This document shows positions 5,528 to 5,681 of a stretch of DNA of 5,681 nucleotides, piece after piece. The notes below the pieces were generated by a model, which was given only the letters and a program-made list of their open reading frames with translations, was not told the origin of the DNA and did not search any database. Source of the stretch: DASSBG01 sp965651365 (GTDB taxonomy: Bacteria > Pseudomonadota > Gammaproteobacteria > Xanthomonadales > Rhodanobacteraceae); NCBI GenBank assembly GCA_965651365.1, contig CBFGSA010000154.1, positions 1-5,681 of the forward strand, in the 5' to 3' direction. How positions within the stretch are numbered: position 1 is the first letter of the stretch; each line of letters begins with the position of its first letter. A program made the position numbers and the translations under genes.

Positions 5528-5544
5528 GATAGGCTATACCTATC
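5528..5544 (-). promoter_or_regulatory. OxyR-type operator upstream of ahpC
   Basis: GATAGGCTATACCTATC contains ATAG-N7-CTAT, the OxyR half-site form, with a perfect 6-bp inverted repeat and a 5-base centre. Its centre (5536) lies about 64 bases before the predicted start, where LysR-family regulators place their recognition dimer. A degenerate second site lies 22 bases closer (5507-5521): one arm, CAAT on the minus strand, matches CTAT at three of four positions, overlapping the -35 edge. OxyR control of ahpCF is well established in Proteobacteria. oxyR itself is not in the window. Confidence 0.65.
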
Positions 5545-5608
5545 ATTTGACCAGTGCAGTGTCGGCATCGCTGGTGCAGACCGGCGCTGCTTGAAGTGTT
5601 GATTTGAA

Positions 5609-5681
5609 GGAGGCGGCCCCGCCAGCCAATCTCCGGCGCCCGAATCGTTTGCTACCGTTGCTCCCTTCCGGGCCTGGCGGA
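5609..5681 (-). ncRNA. ffs: SRP 4.5S RNA, 3' part (5' end beyond window)
   Basis: The minus strand carries the hallmark of SRP RNA domain IV: CCAGGCCCGGAAGGGAGCA (5677-5659), with the GGAA tetraloop at 5669-5666 and the flanking symmetric and asymmetric loop bases that bind the Ffh M domain. The downstream strand then runs to GGCTGGCGGGGCCGCC, which resembles the 3' end of E. coli 4.5S RNA (AGCUGGCAGGGCCCCC). With Ffh, this RNA targets nascent membrane proteins to FtsY at the inner membrane. Only about 73 bases are present; the pairing 5' strand lies past 5681. The 3' boundary near 5609 is estimated from similarity. It lies 175 bases upstream of ahpC on the same strand, without an obvious functional link. 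Confidence 0.88.

Noticed and set aside
5556..5590. Possible terminator hairpin between ffs and ahpC
   Set aside because: The stem relies on G-T pairs that become mismatches on the minus strand, has a long loop, and no T-run follows.

Overview
The window reads as chromosomal DNA of a GC-rich gammaproteobacterium. The AhpC and AhpF proteins are very close to the enterobacterial type. The NAD+-dependent ligase is an enlarged form with extra helix-hairpin-helix material, which I associate from memory with Xanthomonadales and relatives. The intergenic spaces carry REP-type palindromes. No transposase, integrase, CRISPR array or phage gene is visible. The genus is inference, not something the sequence states.

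Layout, left to right. Positions 1-499 hold no convincing conventional gene. About 41-375 form a dense series of inverted repeats: a long-range stem (41-60 with 139-158) enclosing three hairpins, then further hairpins, three of them with AGGA-type loops, ending in a GC-rich hairpin and a short T-run. This looks like a structured RNA-like or repeat element rather than protein. Positions 500-2881 (+) encode LigA, 793 residues. Positions 2882-3123 separate convergent ligA and ahpF and hold three REP-like palindromes plus smaller hairpins. Positions 3124-4725 (-) encode AhpF and 4870-5433 (-) encode AhpC. The 144-base ahpC-ahpF gap is almost filled by a terminator-like hairpin and a 67-base REP palindrome. 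Upstream of ahpC is an AT-rich promoter with an OxyR-type site. At the right edge (5609-5681, -) lies the 3' part of the SRP 4.5S RNA gene, cut by the window end.

How the genes work together: AhpC reduces peroxides and AhpF re-reduces AhpC with NADH. They are ordered promoter-ahpC-ahpF, and the hairpins between them probably set a high AhpC:AhpF ratio. LigA and the SRP RNA are housekeeping functions with no evident link to the peroxidase pair. I found no clear undescribed multi-gene system. The least explained item is the GGA-loop hairpin element upstream of ligA. Next come the extra helix-hairpin-helix unit in LigA and the intra-operon REP.
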